Notes under the pieces: model-generated
The model's database searches: none
Seen by the model: the letters and a program-made list of their open reading frames with translations, nothing else
Told to the model about the DNA's origin: nothing
Translations under genes and position numbers: made by a program
Shown here: positions 40,349 to 49,381 of the stretch, in pieces
Position numbering within the stretch: position 1 is the stretch's first letter
Layout of the letters: each line of letters starts with the position of its first letter
DNA from: an uncultured Methanoregula sp.
Lineage (GTDB): Archaea > Halobacteriota > Methanomicrobia > Methanomicrobiales > Methanospirillaceae
DNA: 64,000 bases
Assembly: GCF_963667735.1 (NCBI RefSeq)
Contig: NZ_OY763919.1
Location: 1,551,539 to 1,615,538, forward strand
Direction: 5' to 3'

Positions 40349-41533
40349 TGCTGCGAGCGCCCCAAGCTCGAGCACCAGTTTCGGGTTGACCCGGATAATC
40401 TCTTTTACCAGGGTCAATGTCGTGAATTCCTTGAGATTGAGTTTTGAGACCGAGTGGATGATCTCGTTGAGTTTCTCATCTGACTGTTTGATCAAGTATT
40501 CCTTGATGTGGTAATTGCGCTCGATGGCTTTTCCCATCTTTGAGGCACGCCATTCCTTGTCGTATTTCATCAGGGCTTTCTTCGAGACGTCGCCCTTGCC
40601 GATACAGTCCGCTGCAACGGTGGCAGCGAGCCTGCCGGTGTACATGGCATTGTAGATGCCGCCGCCCGTCAGGGGGTCAACCACGCGGGCTGCGTCACCG
40701 GTGATCAGGAGACCGTCGGCAACCGTGCAGGGAAGCGGCCGGCAGACCGAGACTCCGCCGGGGATGTACTCGATGGTCTTGCCGTGCGGGAAGGTCTTCT
40801 TGACGAACTTGTCCAGGTAGTCCTTTGCCCGGTGCCCATCGCCGCTCTTCTTCCCGGAGATGCCGATCCCGACGTTTGCCGCCCGCTTGCCTTTCGGGAA
40901 GACCCAGAGGTACCCTTCAGGAGCAACATCGTTACCCAGGTAAAAGACCGTGGAGTGTTCATCGATGTCGATATCGGTCATCACGTACTGGACCGAGCTC
41001 ATGATCTCGCGGACCGGGACGGTCGTGTCCACGCCGCACCATCTCGAAAACTTGGACTCGACTCCGTCCGCTGCAATAACGACCTCGGCGCGGACGCTTG
41101 AGATCTTGCCGCAGTACTCGATCTTTGCACCTTTGACAAATCCGTTCTCGATAATGGGTGCTGCTGCCCGGGATTTGACGGCAACATCGGCACCGGCCTC
41201 GGAAGCTTTCCAGACCAGCTCACGGTCGAAGAACTTGCGGTCGAGAACGTACCCGACTTTGCTCCCGGCAAGCTCGGATTCGAGTTTCATGACAAATCCG
41301 TCAGGGGCAACAACGGTTGCGCCGGTCATCTCGGCTGAGATCCAGCGGTAGTCCGGTTCGATGAACTCCTGGAGGCCATCCTGTCCTATTCCCTCAGCAC
41401 ACCTGACCGGTGCACCAATCGCCGGGCGTTTCTCGACAATGCAGGCAGAGAGTCCTTTCTCCACGGCCGTCTTTGCTGCCAGTGCGCCGGCAGGGCCGCC
41501 GCCGATGACGAGAACGTCGTACTTACTTTTCAT
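40337..41533 (-). CDS. Geranylgeranyl reductase family protein (archaeal lipid saturation)
   Basis: 398 residues, flavoprotein. FAD-binding [12 protein letters not shown] at residues 9-20, [11 protein letters not shown] in the middle, and [21 protein letters not shown] for [11 protein letters not shown] near residue 43 is a family hallmark. It reduces double bonds of digeranylgeranyl-glycerophospholipids to give saturated archaeal lipids. The ferredoxin gene upstream overlaps by eleven bases, and in Methanosarcina a paired ferredoxin is needed for full reduction, so the pair likely works together. Confidence 0.93.
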   Translation of the reverse strand: MKSKYDVLVIGGGPAGALAAKTAVEKGLSACIVEKRPAIGAPVRCAEGIGQDGLQEFIEPDYRWISAEMTGATVVAPDGFVMKLESELAGSKVGYVLDRKFFDRELVWKASEAGADVAVKSRAAAPIIENGFVKGAKIEYCGKISSVRAEVVIAADGVESKFSRWCGVDTTVPVREIMSSVQYVMTDIDIDEHSTVFYLGNDVAPEGYLWVFPKGKRAANVGIGISGKKSGDGHRAKDYLDKFVKKTFPHGKTIEYIPGGVSVCRPLPCTVADGLLITGDAARVVDPLTGGGIYNAMYTGRLAATVAADCIGKGDVSKKALMKYDKEWRASKMGKAIERNYHIKEYLIKQSDEKLNEIIHSVSKLNLKEFTTLTLVKEIIRVNPKLVLELGALAASLR

Positions 41534-41699
41534 TGACTACCTCCAGGGCGCCAAGGGGGCAGACTTTTGCGCAGACTCCGCAGCTGGTGCAGTTCTTCTC
41601 CACGGACAGGTACGCATCGATCAGTTCAAGAGCTCCTTCCGGGCAGACCGATACGCAACATCCGCAATATCCACAGATATCCCGATGTACTTTGAGCAT
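41523..41699 (-). CDS. Small 2x[4Fe-4S] ferredoxin
   Basis: 58 residues ([15 protein letters not shown] to EVVNEK). Two clusters: [15 protein letters not shown] (C9, C12, C15, C19; C14 is extra) and [15 protein letters not shown] (C37, C40, C43, C47). Stop TAA at 41525-41523 lies inside the start of the reductase gene (overlap from 41533), so translation is coupled. Probable electron donor to geranylgeranyl reductase. Confidence 0.9.
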   Translation of the reverse strand: MLKVHRDICGYCGCCVSVCPEGALELIDAYLSVEKNCTSCGVCAKVCPLGALEVVNEK

Positions 41700-41853
41700 T
41701 AACCTATCATGTTGGTGTCATTCTCCATTAATATTTACGATTAAAAAAGAATATCCGGCAGACCGGAAAGGGATTTTACTCTTGCGTTCCCTGCACCGGA
41801 TAATCCCCGAAATTTCCCGGGGGATTCTATGTGCGGACTCCTGTATCCCCTGG

Positions 41854-43239
41854 TTAAACGGTGGTATAGATCTTCACATTTCCACGCGGCAGGGTGGTAT
41901 TCCTGACCAGGACCTGTTTCCCGTCCTTATAAATTTCAACAATCATGTTCTTGGTCAGAGAATCGCTTTTGTCTATCGAGCTCTCAATCACGCCATCTGT
42001 CATTGAGAGCTGGTAGAACTGGTCCCCCGATCCCGTGATCTGTCTCCAGTCCCCGTTTGCACCGATCGATCCGGAGAATGTCCCGGGATATGCAACACGT
42101 ACCCAGACCCCGTTAGATGGAACTGAGTGCAGGGTAAGGGATGGATCCGGTGTGGGCACAACAACAGCTGCCGCCGGTGTCGGCGTGGGGAGTTCGCTGT
42201 ACCCCATGGGAAGCCCGACCGGGGTATGGATCTCGGCTATACCGAACGGTCTCTTGGTCTCGCTCTTTGAAACAAGGGACCCGCCATTATAGATCTCCAC
42301 TTCCAGCAGATCGGCCGATCCGTCCCCCTTCTCAACAGAACCGTCTATGGTGGTATTCTGGAACGGCAGCGCGAGATACTGGGTCCCGGAACCGTTCACC
42401 CCGATCCTCCGGCCGTCTCCCCCAAGAGAACCGGAATAATGGGCCGGGTACGAGATCTTTGCCCATATCCCTTGTTTGGGCAGACTCGTTATCTTCCCGT
42501 TATCAGCAGGAGTCGGGACGGGCGAAGCAATGGTTGTTGGTATAACGGTGACTGGTGCTGTCGTGGTGGGAACCGGGGTTGTCAGTTCAGCAGTAACCCC
42601 CGTCGGTTTTGGAGTGATACCGTGTTCAGCCTGTGTTTTTCCTGCATTCAGTACCTGCCCTGCCATGAATGCGCCTCCTATGATTACCGCCAGTGCAACC
42701 AGAATCAGTACAAATGTGCCAAACGAGGATCTCTCGGGATTATCCTCGGGTGGAAGCTGCCTGAGTTGCCAGGGTCTTCCGGCAACTGTCCGGTCCGATG
42801 CCGGGTTGCGGCTGCCCGGTTCTTCCTCAACCTGGAGGCTCGGGCTCACTGCTGCCATCCGGCTCTTGGGGGTCTTGGCACTCAGTATGCCATTATTCTG
42901 GAGGGGGACCTCATGCTCGTTGAAGAGTGCAATGCATTTCTCAAGATCCTGGATATTCTGGCCGCCCGGCTGGTAGACAAATACTATCTCTATGATCTGC
43001 TGCCCGCCATCCGGCTGGTTGATGGTGATTGTCAGGACGGGTTCGTGGATAGCATTCACGCTCGCGACAACAAGAGCGATGTCCGTATACGGGATATCCC
43101 GGTAGACCCGATCGGTTTCGCGTTCAACCAGAATGACTCGTCTGCTGGTGAGAACCGCTTCGCACCGGGTACCGTTGATAATTATCTTTGAGACTTTTTT
43201 CTGGATGGACTCATCGCTGTCTAGATTCAAGCTGTCCAT
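41854..43239 (-). CDS. Single-pass membrane protein with N-terminal PH-like domain and two repeats outside
   Basis: 461 residues, not recognised as a whole. The N-terminal 100 residues look like a PH/GRAM-type fold (ILVERETDRVYRDIPYTDIALVV). One membrane helix follows at about 173-195 (FGTFVLILVALAVIIGGAFMAG), then a Pro/Thr-rich linker. Two copies of an 80-residue beta domain follow, with cores IWAKISYPAHYSGSLGGDG and VWVRVAYPGTFSGSIGANG, each ending in NVKIYTTV or AEIHTPV. The cytoplasmic N-terminus and extracellular repeats suggest an envelope sensor or anchor; this is inference. Confidence 0.72.
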   Translation of the reverse strand: MDSLNLDSDESIQKKVSKIIINGTRCEAVLTSRRVILVERETDRVYRDIPYTDIALVVASVNAIHEPVLTITINQPDGGQQIIEIVFVYQPGGQNIQDLEKCIALFNEHEVPLQNNGILSAKTPKSRMAAVSPSLQVEEEPGSRNPASDRTVAGRPWQLRQLPPEDNPERSSFGTFVLILVALAVIIGGAFMAGQVLNAGKTQAEHGITPKPTGVTAELTTPVPTTTAPVTVIPTTIASPVPTPADNGKITSLPKQGIWAKISYPAHYSGSLGGDGRRIGVNGSGTQYLALPFQNTTIDGSVEKGDGSADLLEVEIYNGGSLVSKSETKRPFGIAEIHTPVGLPMGYSELPTPTPAAAVVVPTPDPSLTLHSVPSNGVWVRVAYPGTFSGSIGANGDWRQITGSGDQFYQLSMTDGVIESSIDKSDSLTKNMIVEIYKDGKQVLVRNTTLPRGNVKIYTTV

Positions 43240-43499
43240 TGCATCACATCTACTCTATTTTTCCTCAATAAATATTAATCCAGGAGAATTATTCTTCCCA
43301 CGTGAAGAACTGCAGAAGAGTTCAAGGCAGTTATTCCCAAGACCTGTTCCGGGAAAAAGCTCTGCGTTTCCTGCAAAATCCCTGTTTCAGGAATGCGCTC
43401 CTGCTGATCACCTGAAGACCGGATGGATTTTCCTGGATGTTCATTCCATGCAATATGAGACATCCCGACACCCGCCCGATCCCCTGCCAATTCTTCCGT

Positions 43500-44999
43500 T
43501 CAGGATTCCTGACGGTACACACGCGTATTCCTGTTCACGAGCAGGTTATATGCATCATGCGCCTTGTTATACCGCACGAGAACACCTTTCATCTCAAGAA
43601 CGGAACCATAGGGTGCTGTTGTCAGCCCCTCATTATCCGGGGTGATATGGAACGAGGGCAGCACCGCATAGACCGGTGTTTTTGCTGTCCCGTCGCAGAT
43701 CTTGTACACATGGGTCTTTGCATTGCCCAGCTCCCCGCTCATCTTCAGGCCCGCCGTATTGATCCGTTTTTCCACATGCTGCCGGAGTTTGGACAACCGG
43801 AGGAATTTTGATTCAGAAGAAAGACGGTATGATTCTGTTTTTCTGGGTTCCCTGCCCAGAATCGCATAACTGTACTTGATATCGGTGTTGATGAACCGGT
43901 AGGACTCCTCGCACTGCGCAATGGTTTCCATAATACGGGTCATTTTAATTGCGGGGCCTGTCCTGAAGCTCCAGCAGCGGGGGGCGGTGCAGGGAATACC
44001 CCAGATGAACGAGCAGGGGCTCTGAATCGAGAGACCTTTTCCCTGGAGGGCAACTGTCAGGGAGCGCATCCGGGTCGAATTCTCCTCGTCTGCAGGCTCC
44101 ACGATCAGGATCGTCCCGTCTGGAGCCAGTCGCTCTGCAATGCGGGTAACTATCTCTTCCCGCATATCTGCTGAGGCATCCGGCAGCTCATTGAGGACAT
44201 TGGAAAAAACCGCCAGATCGATCTTTGCCGGTAGGACTTCCGGATCCAAGGTCCGCAGGTCAGCTCGTACCGGTGGCTTGATGCTGACTTTTCCTCCCCT
44301 GGGCACGCAACTGTCCCGGAGGGCTAAAAACGCCTCGACATGCTCTTCCGAACGTTCCAGGGAGAATACATCCGCCTTCGCGGTATCGAGCCGGGAATAG
44401 AAGTCCGCAATCGCGAGCGGGACAACCCCCGGTCCCGTACCGATATCCAGAATAGTCATCCTCTGTCTTAATCGCCCGCTCCGGGCAAGCAGCAGGAGGA
44501 GGTATTCGGTCTGCATGAAGTAGACCGGGAAGTGGTACGCCAGGTAGCCGAGCACGCTGTACCCCTTGGTGTACTGCAGGGACCGTTTGTGCTGCGGTTT
44601 CCAGTAATCGTCTTTCTGGGCAATGATCGCACGGCGGAGTTTCTCGATTACCGCCGGATCGTCCCAGTCCTTCCCCACTTTTTTTGTGATATACTGCTCG
44701 ATAGCCGACTGGAGTTCTGCCGGAATGGTTTTTTGTTCGAAAAAATGGTTGGTACGGGCAGATTCCTCCGTGTTCAGGGTATATATCTGCGGAGGTGAAA
44801 GCCGTGATATTTCGTAATCGCCCCCTCTTTTATCTGCAACAAGCCCGAGCCCTTTCAAATCGCCAGCTATTTGTCGGAACAGATCCTCAACGTCAGCAGG
44901 TGTTCCCTCCTCAAGGTACGGGAGGATCTCTGACAGGGTGAATACCGGTTTTGTACCGGCAACGTACCGGATTGTTGAGAGGAGCTGTTTATCGGCCAT
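43500..44999 (-). CDS. Rsm22-like putative methyltransferase
   Basis: 499 residues. The N-terminal helical domain has YWKPQHKRSLQYTKGYSVLGYLAYHFP, a block typical of Rsm22/METTL17. An S-adenosylmethionine-binding core follows (TILDIGTGPGVVPLAI, LAVFSNVLNELPDAS). A cysteine segment CSFIWGIPCTAPRCWSF resembles the metal or iron-sulfur site of the family. The family associates with the ribosomal small subunit; whether it methylates is debated. Its ATG overlaps the polymerase stop (TAATG at 44999), which is odd for a ribosome-assembly protein. Confidence 0.78.
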   Translation of the reverse strand: MADKQLLSTIRYVAGTKPVFTLSEILPYLEEGTPADVEDLFRQIAGDLKGLGLVADKRGGDYEISRLSPPQIYTLNTEESARTNHFFEQKTIPAELQSAIEQYITKKVGKDWDDPAVIEKLRRAIIAQKDDYWKPQHKRSLQYTKGYSVLGYLAYHFPVYFMQTEYLLLLLARSGRLRQRMTILDIGTGPGVVPLAIADFYSRLDTAKADVFSLERSEEHVEAFLALRDSCVPRGGKVSIKPPVRADLRTLDPEVLPAKIDLAVFSNVLNELPDASADMREEIVTRIAERLAPDGTILIVEPADEENSTRMRSLTVALQGKGLSIQSPCSFIWGIPCTAPRCWSFRTGPAIKMTRIMETIAQCEESYRFINTDIKYSYAILGREPRKTESYRLSSESKFLRLSKLRQHVEKRINTAGLKMSGELGNAKTHVYKICDGTAKTPVYAVLPSFHITPDNEGLTTAPYGSVLEMKGVLVRYNKAHDAYNLLVNRNTRVYRQES

Positions 45000-47053
45000 T
45001 ATCTGCCGGATACTTGGCGGCAGGGGATATTACATCTTTGCCTGCCGGTGATATTCTGATGATGAGGCAGACCCGCAATCCGGGACTGCGGATCCCTCAG
45101 TGCCCTCCCCTCCCGGAATGCATACGCGATCTCGATCCATGCCCGCTCCAGGAGATCCCGGTAATACGGGATGTCGAAGTTTCCAGCACTCCAGACCGGA
45201 TCGACGTTGTATGTACGTGCATCGCGCACAACGTACTGGATCTTCATGCCCGGCGCTATATCCGCCCCGGACTCTCGATATGCCTCAACCGCGGCTCCTT
45301 CGATGCAGCGGTGGGCGTACCGGAGCCGGCTTATCCTCCGGCTGATGGTCATCTCCTGCACGGGAGCATCAGGGAGTTGTGCAACAGCGGTCCGGTATAT
45401 CTTGCATACTTCGTCCCACATCGATTCCAGTTCAGCCCGGGTTTTTGCTCGGCCCATGACGGCAAGCATATCGCCCTGCATCTTCCTGATGTAACCGGGG
45501 GTATCGTGCCGTCGTGCTGCAATGCCCCTGACTTTCACGCTCCCATCCGGCTGCCGGCCGTAATAGCGGTTGTATGCCCCAAACCCGTCATTGAGGGGGA
45601 GGAAGACCAGCCAGTCAAAATGCTCGGTTTCGGCAGCCAGCCGGGTCTCCCGGCAGATGCGCTCCTGCAATGCCGAGACTGATGGTCCCTGCACCCAGAG
45701 GCAGTCCACAATCCCGTGCAGCACTGTAAATCCCATATCCTCGGCGATCTCTTTTGTCTGCAGAAGAATCTCGCGGGACTTTCTGGTGATAGCCTCGTGA
45801 ACCTCGATCCTCCCGAATTTTGCATTCTTGTATCCGGTATAGCCGAAGCAGGTAACGAGCATCCATTTGAGGACGGCATCGATACCCGCTGCATTGGGAT
45901 CGGATCGCTTCCGCTGTTTTACCGTCTTTCTCAGGTCAAGCAGGGGTGCAAGGGCGGTGGGAAGGAAGCCCTGCTTTTCCTGATGCCCTATGGTCTCCGG
46001 CGACAGGTTTGCGAGAACGATGATTGAAGGATACATTGAGGTGAAATCGATCTCATCCACGTCAAAAAAGATCCCGGCTTCCGGCTGGAACATCATCCCG
46101 CCCCGATCCGCGCCCCTGAGCAGGGCAAATTTCCGCAGTGCTTCAGCATCGCTCTTGCGGAACGGTACCACGATACCTCTTCGCACCGCTTCATAGGTCT
46201 CGTAACCGGAGATGAGTGTACCCGGGGTGAACCGGGATGCGAGATTGGGGGAGATCCCAGAAAGCCTGGCGGCCAGGAGCACGCCAGAGAGTCCACCCTC
46301 CCGGTACACAAGCGACTGCTCGGTATCAATCAGTATCCTGCCGTCGGGAATGAGTGCTGCATCCTTGTGTTCTACCCTCCCGTAACTCCAGTACGAGCGC
46401 GAACCGATGGTGCGGTATTTGCCCGTCCGGCTTATGTTCAGGGAAATGTCCAGCGCACGGGTCCGTGCCTGCAGTACCGCCATCCAGCGATCCGCGTGGG
46501 GCATGAGAATCACATCCGGGTCGCACGCATCAATCAGCGTGAAGAGATCGGACAGTACCTCCCGCTCGGATCCGGCAAGATGTTCGTTCTGCTCGTGGAC
46601 GATGCTCATCTCTGTAAAAGTACCGGCCCGGTCCGGGTGGCCGGGGATCTGTATTTCTATCCATTTCAGGTCATGGGAGATATCAGGGGAGAAGCGATCG
46701 CCCATATCATTACAGCAGGGAACGATCCCGTTCTCGGCCATGAAGCACTGATCCTTCCTGATGTCTGCATTGAAGATCTGCGCAGCATATTCTGTCTGGT
46801 GCTCGATTGCTTCAGCTACGGTCCGCCCTGCAAAAATTTTGTACCCCTCGCGTTTTCCAAAGATTGTCCTGAATGTGCAGGCCTCAGCCCGGTAATCTTC
46901 TTCCAGTGCGGTAATCATGGGGTGGTATGCGTCCGGATCGGGAAGATACAGATAGAACGGTGGATCGTACTCATGGTGGCTCACCTGTACCGATCCCGCT
47001 TTGCACCACAGATCCACGCCCCCTCCGCGGTAAGCCGAGTCAAGTATCCACAT
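44999..47053 (-). CDS. Divergent family-B DNA polymerase, likely without proofreading
   Basis: 684 residues from ATG 47053 (MWILDSAYRGGG), chosen for AGGAGG eight bases upstream; an earlier in-frame start at 47137 lacks one. Motif A is intact (DFTSMYPSII, D336). Motif B is degenerate (KWMLVTCFGYTGYKNAKFG). Motif C, normally YGDTDS, reads HGIVDC (446-451), keeping only D450. The N-terminal third shows no FDIE or NGxxFD exonuclease motif. A group of archaeal PolB homologues with altered active sites is known, and one in Sulfolobales is linked to damage-induced mutagenesis. The ATG overlaps the upstream 83-residue gene by 14 bases. Confidence 0.85.
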   Translation of the reverse strand: MWILDSAYRGGGVDLWCKAGSVQVSHHEYDPPFYLYLPDPDAYHPMITALEEDYRAEACTFRTIFGKREGYKIFAGRTVAEAIEHQTEYAAQIFNADIRKDQCFMAENGIVPCCNDMGDRFSPDISHDLKWIEIQIPGHPDRAGTFTEMSIVHEQNEHLAGSEREVLSDLFTLIDACDPDVILMPHADRWMAVLQARTRALDISLNISRTGKYRTIGSRSYWSYGRVEHKDAALIPDGRILIDTEQSLVYREGGLSGVLLAARLSGISPNLASRFTPGTLISGYETYEAVRRGIVVPFRKSDAEALRKFALLRGADRGGMMFQPEAGIFFDVDEIDFTSMYPSIIVLANLSPETIGHQEKQGFLPTALAPLLDLRKTVKQRKRSDPNAAGIDAVLKWMLVTCFGYTGYKNAKFGRIEVHEAITRKSREILLQTKEIAEDMGFTVLHGIVDCLWVQGPSVSALQERICRETRLAAETEHFDWLVFLPLNDGFGAYNRYYGRQPDGSVKVRGIAARRHDTPGYIRKMQGDMLAVMGRAKTRAELESMWDEVCKIYRTAVAQLPDAPVQEMTISRRISRLRYAHRCIEGAAVEAYRESGADIAPGMKIQYVVRDARTYNVDPVWSAGNFDIPYYRDLLERAWIEIAYAFREGRALRDPQSRIAGLPHHQNITGRQRCNIPCRQVSGR

Positions 47054-47291
47054 CCGGTCGGCCTCCTGTATCCCTATTGTCGGTATGCTGGAGCTCGACA
47101 AGCACCGAGAAAAATGCAGCTTCCAGCGGGGCTTCACCGCTGTAAAACGCCTCGCTCGAATGTCTTTTTGCCTGATCTGCGAGAAGTTCTCCGCATAATT
47201 TTCTTCTGCCGGGCAGGGTACGTGCGAAGCGTGCCCAGCGGCCTGCTATTCTGTTTACGCCTTGCCGTACACTCTCAACACTTCTGCCCAT
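47040..47291 (-). CDS. Small helical protein in the polymerase operon
   Basis: 83 residues beginning MGRSVESVRQGVNRIAGRW. It is basic and helical in the first two thirds (RKLCGELLADQAKRHSSEAFYSGEAPLEAAFFSVLVELQ), with a polar tail. ATG 47291 overlaps the stop of the RecA-like gene (TGATG) and its 3' end overlaps the polymerase start, so it is locked between the two. It is not recognised. A role as adaptor to the polymerase is plausible but inferred. Confidence 0.68.
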   Translation of the reverse strand: MGRSVESVRQGVNRIAGRWARFARTLPGRRKLCGELLADQAKRHSSEAFYSGEAPLEAAFFSVLVELQHTDNRDTGGRPDVDT

Positions 47292-47818
47292 CAGGTAACC
47301 TCCAGGGTCTTCTGGCCTGTCAAGCCCCCCCGGCTCCCGCGGCACATACGTCGGGTGGGGGAGTTTGGCAGACCGGTCAAGGGTTCACCGGTAGTGATCT
47401 CGATGATCCGGTCAGCCTGTTGTGCCAGAATGGAAAATGAGCGGTCGCTTGCCGGCGCCCACAGGATCACCAGAGCCTCGCGCCCGGCCTGCTTCAGTGC
47501 TGATGCTGCCGTATCCAGCATCCGTCCTGCCCCGTCAAACAGGGTTGGATCGTGCTCGATGAAGAGTACCGTATGGCTTGCCTCGTTTACCACGGTCAGG
47601 AACTGGTCTGCGGTAAACGGCCTCCTGACTTCAAAATTGTCCGATGTGCGGCTGATACCGGAAAGGATGCGGGAGTAGTTGCCACAGACATACAGGAAAA
47701 GGAATCTCTGGAGATCCCTGTTGCTGTTGAGTGCTGCGAGGATCTTGTTTTCCGGTGCAATTACTGCGGCAAATGCACCCTGGTTGAGGAGGATCCCTTT
47801 CGAGAGTTCGATCTGCAT
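47291..47818 (-). CDS. RecA/KaiC-fold-like protein without recognisable Walker A
   Basis: 175 residues. The C-terminal half resembles the end of a RecA-type ATPase: a hydrophobic strand with HTVLFIEHDPTLFDGAGRMLDTA in the Walker B position, a helix, VILWAPASDRSFSILAQQADRIIEI. The N-terminal part (MQIELSKGILLNQGAFAAVIAPENKI) has no GxxxxGKT. It is the first gene of a four-gene overlapping operon. The fold assignment is my reading and needs a structure prediction; another alpha/beta fold is possible. Confidence 0.7.
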   Translation of the reverse strand: MQIELSKGILLNQGAFAAVIAPENKILAALNSNRDLQRFLFLYVCGNYSRILSGISRTSDNFEVRRPFTADQFLTVVNEASHTVLFIEHDPTLFDGAGRMLDTAASALKQAGREALVILWAPASDRSFSILAQQADRIIEITTGEPLTGLPNSPTRRMCRGSRGGLTGQKTLEVT

Positions 47819-48786
47819 GGCACCGGATCCCTGCTGTGCCGGAACAATAAAGGCTCAGGCTGGCGGGGTGTGAAAGTGTTGGCGTGGTATGCAGCAGTCT
47901 ATCGCACACCTGCTGAAGCCGAAATATCTTCGGTTTACGGATCAAAATCCGTTCGTTCCGGTGGTTCAGCCGGAGAGATACAGGGATGTGAGCCATATTC
48001 TCCCCGGCTGCGTGGATATAAAAAAGATCCACACCCTTGGTGATATCCTCTGGTTTAAACGATCTCTCACCCGGAGCTTTACCAGTTAAAAAATGCGTAA
48101 ATCTTTGAGCGGGAAAAAGGGAACTATCTCGCTTTTAATCTTACCCTGATATAGTGAAGGTTTATGGGACCGCCGTTTTGTCAAATCGGGTCAGTCCTGC
48201 TTGTACCGGCAGTCTCGACAACGTGCATTGAAAAAAAGACGGCTATTCCGTAATGGTGGACAACAGCACCCCCTTTCTTACGGGCATACCTCGGCTCGTT
48301 TCAGCATACTGTTCAGGAGCAGACCGCAGTTCTTCAACACCAGTTTCCCCGGGAAAAAGAACGTATGTTTCACACCCCCGCGATCGACCTCCCTTTGACT
48401 ATCCCCCGGTAATCAATGTGCCGGATTCAATGCTTTGCTCCCGTTATAATGGATCATCTTGCCATTCTGCGATCGTGTCAGGACGGGTTCCCGCTCTCCC
48501 TCACATCGATCTTCCGCCCGCAGACCGGGCACTGGTATACGGCTTTCCCATGACCATCTGACCATACCCGTTTCATTGGAGTATTGTCGTGATTGCAGGT
48601 CGGTATCTGGAATTCGTCCATCAGGTTATCACTCAGTTACCCTCTCCTGCCGGATATATGAACTTTGTAGTCCGTAATGTCGGGATGGACGCAACCGGTA
48701 ACATCTGGATTCCCATGGGGCTGTTATTGGAACAGGGAAAGCCGTAATACCCAAAAAGATCCACACTCCGTACGGAGCAAACCAGG
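47819..48786. other. Nearly 1 kb without a convincing gene
   Basis: Between the divergent RecA-like gene and the PH-like membrane protein gene. A promoter for the former is likely near CCTTTATTG on the minus strand, about 35 bases before ATG 47818. Plus-strand frames at 47889-48089 (66 codons) and 48253-48561 (102 codons) show no ribosome binding site or domain; the first (MQQSIAHLLKPKYLRFTDQN) has a faintly protein-like composition and may be a gene remnant. AAAGATCCACAC occurs at about 48023 and again at about 48755, flanking the interval. No tRNA or clear RNA fold was found. Confidence 0.4.
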
Positions 48787-49353
48787 ATGGCCGATATTCA
48801 GAATTTCATTGGCTTTGCACAGGGGGAACGCCTCATCAAGGAATATTCCGGGTTCAAAATGTTCTCTCCGGTAAAGGCAAGGATCAACCTTTCCGTGACC
48901 AACAAACGGGTGGTTGTCTATTCCTCTGTGAAGAATTTCTTTGTGCAGGACCAGGCCTCGCTCTTCCAGCAGATTGCCATAAGCGAGATCCGGGGGCTGG
49001 ATATCCTCCAGGGCACCCGGTACAATATTCTCCTCCTCGCGGGTTCGGTGATTGCCCTTGTGGTGGGCCTTGCTGCAGCACTTTTAGGATCCGCTCTTGG
49101 AACTCTTCCGGTCATTGGCAGCAGTATACAGGTTGTCGGGATCCTGCTCTCTGGTATCGGGATTGTCGGAATCATCCTCTTTGCGGTGCGGCCAAAAAAA
49201 CTCTTCCGGTTCATTATCCGGGGATCTGGAATTGATCTCAATGTCGGGGAATTTTCCCAGGCACACCCGGTCATAAGCAGTGGCCCCGATCTCCAGGGAA
49301 TGGTTGAAGAACTTGGGGCCCTGGTCATTCAGATCCAGGAAGGAACGGTCTGA
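48787..49353 (+). CDS. Membrane protein with PH-like N-terminal region
   Basis: 188 residues. The N-terminal part (FAQGERLIKEYSGFKMFSP, NLSVTNKRVVVYSS) is in the style of bacterial PH-domain membrane proteins. Two membrane helices lie at about 82-100 and 112-135 (ILLLAGSVIALVVGLAAALLG, VVGILLSGIGIVGIILFAV), with a short cytoplasmic beta segment after them. Function unknown. It converges with the archaellin gene. Confidence 0.75.
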   Translation: MADIQNFIGFAQGERLIKEYSGFKMFSPVKARINLSVTNKRVVVYSSVKNFFVQDQASLFQQIAISEIRGLDILQGTRYNILLLAGSVIALVVGLAAALLGSALGTLPVIGSSIQVVGILLSGIGIVGIILFAVRPKKLFRFIIRGSGIDLNVGEFSQAHPVISSGPDLQGMVEELGALVIQIQEGTV

Positions 49354-49381
49354 TCCCGACCGCATTTTTTTAATCGATATC

